64,000 nucleotides of DNA from assembly GCA_028023455.1 (NCBI GenBank), contig JAQFVV010006428.1, positions 417,501-481,500 of the forward strand. The letters run 5' to 3'. The notes beneath the pieces are model-generated. The model did not search any database, was not told the origin of the DNA, and worked only from the letters and a program-made list of their open reading frames with translations. Made by a program: the position numbers and the translations under genes. Origin of the DNA: Epiperipatus broadwayi. Lineage: Eukaryota > Onychophora > Udeonychophora > Euonychophora > Peripatidae. Positions within the stretch are counted from its first letter, which is position 1. The number at the start of each line of letters is the position of its first letter. Of the stretch, positions 58,701 to 64,000 are shown one piece after another.

Positions 58701-59790
58701 TTTAGGAATTATAAATTTTTTTTTTAATGGTAACTTCTCCGTAAGAATTCCCCTATATAACTTTTCTTATATTTACTCTGAGAAAGTTTATATTTTTTTT
58801 TTAAAAAAAAAAAAAAATACAGGTGTGTAATTTAATCTTATTTACCATTATTATTATTTCCAGACAATTCTTGGTGAATAAAACATATTTTAACATATGT
58901 AACTACATTACTTGTAAAGGCAGACAATATTGAGAAAGAGCATGAAAATGTTTCTAGTTGATTTTCCTTGGTTTCAAAATATTTCTTTCAATTATTATTT
59001 TTTTTTTCTATACCAAGAAAATATCAATAAATGACATAAAGTTAATAAATAATTATTTCTCACTTGGAAATCATTTATCTTCCTTAGCCACACATTATAT
59101 TATTAAAATTTTACTTTGATTACATTTATTTCTGCAAAATAAAATGAAAAAATTGAGTTACCAAATTTCAGCACTGTTCCTTCCTTGAAAACTAAAAGCA
59201 GACTATTTTTTTTTTAAAAAAAAAATGATCTTGACTTTAGCGACCTCTTCCAGAAAAATAATCATTTGATTATAACATAAACAAAAGAAAGGAAAAACCT
59301 ATTACAATCATATAGTTTTAGTATTATTTACCTGGATTACAAAGTAATTTGACAATATAAAAAAAATAATAATAAATACATTAAATTAACAATCAGTGAT
59401 GTATAATTCTTTAAACATTATTTTTTTTTCTTTTTTTTTTTTTTTTTTTTACAAAAAGAAATTACCAGAAGTTATTGTGCTTTATGATAAGACACTCATC
59501 CACTCCCCTCTCTACCCATCCAAAATCAATTACTGTTTAGCTTTTATACCATATTAATTTGGCTCTAATTATTAATATCTCAATTAAATTATTCATGTTC
59601 TCTCTTTAAAAATGACATTGAGTTATTAAATCTATTAGTTATTCACCCAAAACATGCCAAAGTGAGTGAATAGCATACTTTATTAATTAATTATTACTAT
59701 TGTTATTTTATCTTTTTATTTCTTTAAAGAATATCGTTTTCCTGCAGAAATAATGCCAAGTAAACCAAGTGTCAATAACACTAGGTTACA
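55734..59790 (-). mobile_element. 3' LTR of a Ty3-type element, about 4 kb
   Basis: The left edge TGTTGTTAAGGCAACC matches the right-hand copy at 63066 (TGTGTTTAAGGCAACC). From there both run in parallel for the 930 bases that remain in the window, with few substitutions and small indels. Weaker similarity (TTCTAACCCA; TTTGCACTT) extends about 40-60 bases further left on both. The right edge is placed at 59790. On the - strand a purine tract (CGGAGGGAGAAT) is there followed by TGTAACCTAG, the classic polypurine tract plus LTR start. Ends are TG...CA. An LTR this long is unusual. The open frame near 55892-56188 is repeated in both copies but has no family motif. Confidence 0.6.
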
Positions 59791-59803
59791 ATTCTCCCTC
59801 CGT
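59791..59803 (-). other. Polypurine tract
   Basis: On the - strand ACGGAGGGAGAAT lies immediately before the TGTAAC that starts the 3' LTR. This is where second-strand DNA synthesis would be primed. Confidence 0.6.
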
Positions 59804-59949
59804 TATAATAAATAAAAAATAAAATAATATATGCATTTTTTAACACTTCTTATGGTATTACTAAGTTTATATCCTACTTCTTTCTTATGTCAATAAATAC
59901 AGTTTAAAGGATTTAATTTTGCTTGGGATATGGTAGTAAGCTTCGGGCA

Positions 59950-60204
59950 TTATAGGTACCTCTTGTTCCATCGGGTTGAGACCAAAAAGGCATTCTCACC
60001 CACTTGTTTCACAATTTCATAGGGGCCTTCATAAAGATACATGAATTTTCTAAACACATGTTTCCGGAGATTACTCACATGGGGAGTTCTAATTAAAACA
60101 AAATCATGGACTTTAAAAGGATGTGGACTGGTTTTGGAATAACGAGTGCGTTTATCACCCATCTTTTTAAGGTTAATTCTGGCCAGTGCTTGGTCATGTT
60201 CCAC
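59950..60204 (-). pseudogene. Integrase C-terminal fragment of the Ty3-type element
   Basis: An 84-codon - strand frame. After a short basic helix it reads PFKVHDFVLIRTPHVSN and FMYLYEGPYEIVKQVGENAF. This is the end of a Ty3-type integrase, the chromatin- and DNA-binding module with the GPY/F motif (GPYEI...G.NA.LV). The zinc-binding and DDE catalytic parts are absent. It is followed on the 3' side by about 160 bases and the polypurine tract, so its place in the element is normal. Confidence 0.75.
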
Positions 60205-60357
60205 ATTATGCTGTTCCCCATATGTTTAAAAATAGAGCCCCGAAGTGAGGAACGTTCCTGTGAGGTCCTTTTTAATTTAATGCCCCGCTACTTTTACTAC
60301 CTTTTATATTTTTCTTTGGTATTGTTGGGATACCACTAGTAGAAGGCTGATTCTCAT
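60205..60357 (-). other. Deletion junction between gag and integrase remnant
   Basis: Only about 150 bases separate the end of gag from the integrase tail. Protease, reverse transcriptase, RNase H and the integrase core, normally about 3 kb, are gone. Confidence 0.65.
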
Positions 60358-62430
60358 TCAGAATTCTACTCTTAACTGTTGGCCTACTGAGGTGGCTATT
60401 CTGTCTACCATAGGGATTCGTCCTATAATATCCTTTTTCTCTAACTTCCTCCTTCCCATATGTGACCTATCTGCGAAATTGATATTACTCACCATCGGAT
60501 GGGTGTCTCTATTTACCCTAATTCTATTATCAATATTCCTATCGCTGGTCTCTAACGAATCTAAAATTTCTACTACCTCTTCTATGGTATGTCTGTCAGC
60601 AGCAATCAAGATCTGCTCTATATGCCTTGGCAGATTATGGTGAATTATTCGCACAATTTGTGTCTCAGATAAAGGATAAACTGTCAAGGTTTTCAATTTG
60701 ACGGCCTGACTCCTGAAAAACAGTATAACTACCCTTATTTACATCATATCTTTCCTGAGATATCTGATATCTCAGGTTATCTTGGCGGTCTTCCCCCCAA
60801 AAACTGGCTAACATAAGATATTTGAAGTCTCCATATGTTTCTGGTTTAATAAATAATGATTGCCACCAGTCTTTAGATGCTGCACACAAATGGTTAGCGG
60901 CAATAGCAATCTTTTCTATCTCAGATAAATGACATAAGGTGAATAACTCCTCCAGATTCTGGAGATACTCGTGTGGATTCTCCAGATATTCACCTCTAAA
61001 AAATTTTATTTTTAAGAATTTTAAGGCCATGGAGCTATTACTTTCTGGCTCTAGCATGACTTTACTTCTAGCCTCATTTAATGGATCATATATTGATTCT
61101 ACTGGACTAATTACCGTATGTGACTCAGATATTACTTGGTTATTATGACCATTATTTGTTTCCTTTACTTGAGTTTCAGATAAACCTTTACTTTGAACAA
61201 CTTTTTTACTTTTTGTAAAATTATCCCTATTATAGTCTATAGCTTGCATTCGACTCTCTAATTCTAACTTATAGTTCTGCCATTCACAGTCTATTCTCTT
61301 TGAATTATCTTTTAGGCCTACATTTAAGTGTTTAATCTGTTGTTCCAATTGGTTAATAGTTTCATCTTTATCTATCCCAAATTTATCTTCTAACCTTTGA
61401 TAGACTTTACTCTCACACTGAGTCATTAATTCCCCTATTTCATCTTGGAGATTATTATGTAATAGCTGTGCATTACTCTTTATTATATCATTAAAATTTT
61501 CTACTCTTCCCATAACTTGACTTAGCTCACTTTCTAGATTTTGATTAATCTCACATTGGGTTAACTCTTGAGTTTCTAGTTTAGCTATTAATCTGGTAAT
61601 CTGGCTCTGACATCCTTTCACTACATTGTCAGGTGCTAGAGTTATATTTTTAACTTCCTCTTTCAAATTACTAACTTCACTTCTAGCACTGTCTAATTCT
61701 CCCTTAATAGATTCAACTCTATCCTGAACTTCTCTTTGAAATACTACTGTTTCCTTTTGATAATTTCTTATTTCCTGTACTTCATTGTTTAATACAATAT
61801 ATTGACTTTTAAAGTCCTGCTGGATAGCCTCAATCATATTTTCTGCCCTTTCAGAATTTGTTTCAATCTCTTTCCTTATTCTTATTTCCAGCTTTTCAGA
61901 GGCCAATTTTGATTCTTCTACATGATTTCTCAAATCTTCCCTTAAGTCCTTTATCTCCTGTACTTGATTTTGAGATGTCTCTTTGATCTCCTGCATTTGA
62001 TTCTCTAATTTAATATTTAAATTTTGTATCTGACTTTTTAATTCACTATTTGATTGTTCTAATTTACTATTTGAGTTTTGGATCTGACTTTTTAATTCAC
62101 TTTTTAATTCACTATTTGAGTTTTGTATCTGACTTTTTAATTCACTTTTTAATTCACTATTTGAGTTTTGTATCTGACTTTTCAATTCACTATTTGATTT
62201 TTTTCTAATTTTTTCAAGAATTCCTCCAATGTATTTCTCATTAATTGATCTGGCTCATTTTCATGTTTTCCCTTTATTATTGTGGCTTCTTCTGGGTTAG
62301 CTATATCCAAATCTTCCCCTTCCTCTTTTAATTGTACACTAAAATATGGAGTCTGTGTATCAGGGGATTGTAACTCTTGGGATCCTCCCAAATCCTCAGA
62401 AATACTATGATTATCCTTGTTTTCACTCAT
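60358..62430 (-). pseudogene. Ty3-type gag with long coiled coil, frameshifted
   Basis: One gag protein spread over three - strand frames: 82 codons (62430-62182), about 506 codons (62185-60665) and 112 codons (60696-60358). The first frame change lies in an A-run near 62200 and the second near 60690. The long middle section is a coiled coil rich in Gln, Glu, Asn, Lys and Leu. It begins with near-exact repeats of SELKSQIQNSN (repeated DNA at 62035-62200). The capsid core comes late (FFRGEYLENPHEYLQNLEEL; ASKDWWQSLF; FWGEDRQDNLRYQISQERYD) and continues in the third frame (LSETQIVRIIHHNLPRHIEQ). I see no zinc knuckle. Gag proteins package the element RNA. Confidence 0.75.
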
Positions 62431-63065
62431 ATAAAAATTCTAACTCTTTTAGTATTTAACAGTACTGAAATATTAGCAATGAACTATTAATAAATTTATC
62501 GATAAGAAATTATTGACAAGATATCCTGCCTCCATGCCTCTCCTACCAAAAACAATCTACACCAAAAACTATGCTCTGACATTTAATATCCCTAAAGGTC
62601 CAACATTAACTACTAAAGATGCTTTTTTTTTTCACATGCTTCTTGGTCCATATAAATATCATTAGATATTATGTAATACAGCATAAGTGCCAATCACAAG
62701 ACCAGACAAACAGATCATCATAAATGATAAAATCATTACAGTGTTTTATGGAATTGCCTACAGACCACAACATCATAAACGGACAACTTAATTATTTATT
62801 TTTCAGTGGCAAAAGATTAGATCATATAATAGATATTCACATAATATCTTATGGCTAAAACAATTCATTATTGGCAAATATCTTTAATCAATGAATAACT
62901 AATCCATTCAAGTGCAAACAATATTAATATTGACTTCAAGAAAAATTTACTAAATTCCTCGTGGCCAGCTATAGCCATCGATGGCCCCTGTAGTTGGGAG
63001 GCCATTTCTAACCCAATAAATATTTATATTAGAAATTTTGCACTTTGGACACTAATTTTTCAGGT
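62431..63065 (-). other. 5' leader of the Ty3-type element
   Basis: Non-coding region between the presumed 5' LTR and gag. A primer binding site is expected just left of 63066. No clear TGG start is seen there, but TGGCCTCCCAAC (- strand, complement of 62992-63003) is a possible site if the true LTR edge lies about 60 bases further left. Confidence 0.4.
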
Positions 63066-64000
63066 TGTGTTTAAGGCAACCAAAATAAAGCAACCTATCC
63101 ATTAATTTTCCAATATGATCTAAAATTCTTTTCATATAATACAATTGTACATTCAATTCTCTTAAGCCATGCCACGATTGTAATAACAACAATAATTGAT
63201 CACTTATTAATTTAAAGAATAATTATAATATTATTAATCTCAGGGTTCTTTGTTTCATGTAAGGAAATGCTCGGCAGTATTGTGTTGTCGCATATGACTG
63301 GCATTCTGTTCGGCTATAGGAAACATTTATTTTACTTAAATTCAATGTGTCTTCATCTCTCATATCAACTGCTATATTATTTAAAGAGATAATAATTCTA
63401 TTTAATAATGACTTATAATTTTGAATAACACAGCCTTTTTTTTTTTTTTTCAGAATCACAGTCAGAATAATAAAAAGACAAGGGTGCTTTTTGTGTCCTT
63501 CCATCATCCATGACAACACAATAATATAACTAAGATTTATTACTTAGACAATTTAACTAAATGGGAATGGAATAATGTGCAACCAAAGTTAATGGTTTGG
63601 GAATAAATTCATTTTTTTTTTTTTTTACACAAAGGTGAATGTTTAGTCTTAAGTTTTCAACTCCATAAATAATTATCATTAAACTAAAATATAATGACAT
63701 ATTCCGATCTGCTTAACTTTATTTATCTGGTATATTAAGTTTTTAAGAATTTGGAATGATTTCGGACTCAAGAAAAGGTTTTGCAAATATTGTGCAAACA
63801 CTTATATTTAGCATATAAAAACAAAAAAAAAAATGAATCTACAACAAATTTTAACAAGACTATAATTTATTATTATCACAAAAAAAAAATATATGAACAT
63901 TTATTCAATAATCCCATAGTAATACAAAAATATAAAATATAATGACATTAATCTGTATAATCTTTTGGTTATGGACTACAGGTTACTACTTCTCCTGTAT
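63066..64000 (-). mobile_element. 5' LTR of the Ty3-type element (cut by window end)
   Basis: Direct repeat of 55734-56670. A 98-codon frame shared by both copies differs at only three residues, so the two LTRs are close and the insertion is fairly recent. The rest of this LTR lies beyond the window. Confidence 0.75.

Noticed and set aside
60106-60643. + strand frames opposite gag and integrase
   Set aside because: Shadows of the - strand gag and integrase fragments.

Overview
The window is AT-rich (roughly three quarters A+T) animal DNA with no operons, Shine-Dalgarno sites or long intact reading frames. The content points to an invertebrate: Penelope-like elements (PLEs), RTE-type LINE debris, a Ty3-type LTR element, many (TA)n microsatellites and foldback MITEs. 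I cannot name the species.

Host gene. Three very short exons on the + strand (16210-16263, 38118-38186, 44876-44944) encode consecutive pieces of the catalytic domain of a collagen prolyl 4-hydroxylase alpha subunit (P4HA). All are whole codons (18, 23 and 23), all start after an AG and end at a GT, and they read on from each other in phase 0. The two introns between them are 21.9 kb and 6.7 kb. The downstream exon carrying the third iron-binding His is not in the window, so 44945-64000 is probably intron too, and the region before 16210 probably is as well. Almost everything else can be read as intronic mobile DNA.

Layout. 0-9 kb: mostly featureless AT-rich DNA with one small MITE, a long purine tract and a 560-bp palindrome (family A). 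9.06-11.1 kb: three abutting tandem arrays with units of 71, 191 and 57 bp. 12.5-15.1 kb: a 1.6-kb element with inverted ends and a Ty3 gag fragment. 15.6-17.2 kb: two family B foldbacks around P4HA exon A. 18.3-21.2 kb: a large palindrome built of PLE endonuclease pieces. 23.5-25.65 kb: an LTR-like block sitting in a TA repeat. 25.7-26.6 kb: a nested foldback (family C). 27.3-32.7 kb: RTE and PLE reverse-transcriptase remnants. 33.2-38.7 kb: family D foldbacks, a PLE palindrome, family A palindromes and exon B. 39.4-41 kb: degenerate repeats. 44.9 kb: exon C. 46.1-48.4 kb: a family B tandem array split by an inverted PLE. 48.9-51.8 kb: a third, longer RTE copy. 53.15-55.6 kb: a broken LINE ORF1 with no reverse transcriptase after it. 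55.7 kb to the end: a Ty3-type LTR element on the - strand that has lost nearly all of pol and seems to have LTRs of about 4 kb.

The main unexpected signal is a set of hammerhead-ribozyme-like motifs (CTGANGA, a short hairpin, GAAA, then a palindromic stem III). They recur in four unrelated-looking repeat families (B, D and two PLE groups). Three of these families have copies facing each other in inverted foldbacks, so motifs occur on both strands inside the introns of one transcribed gene.
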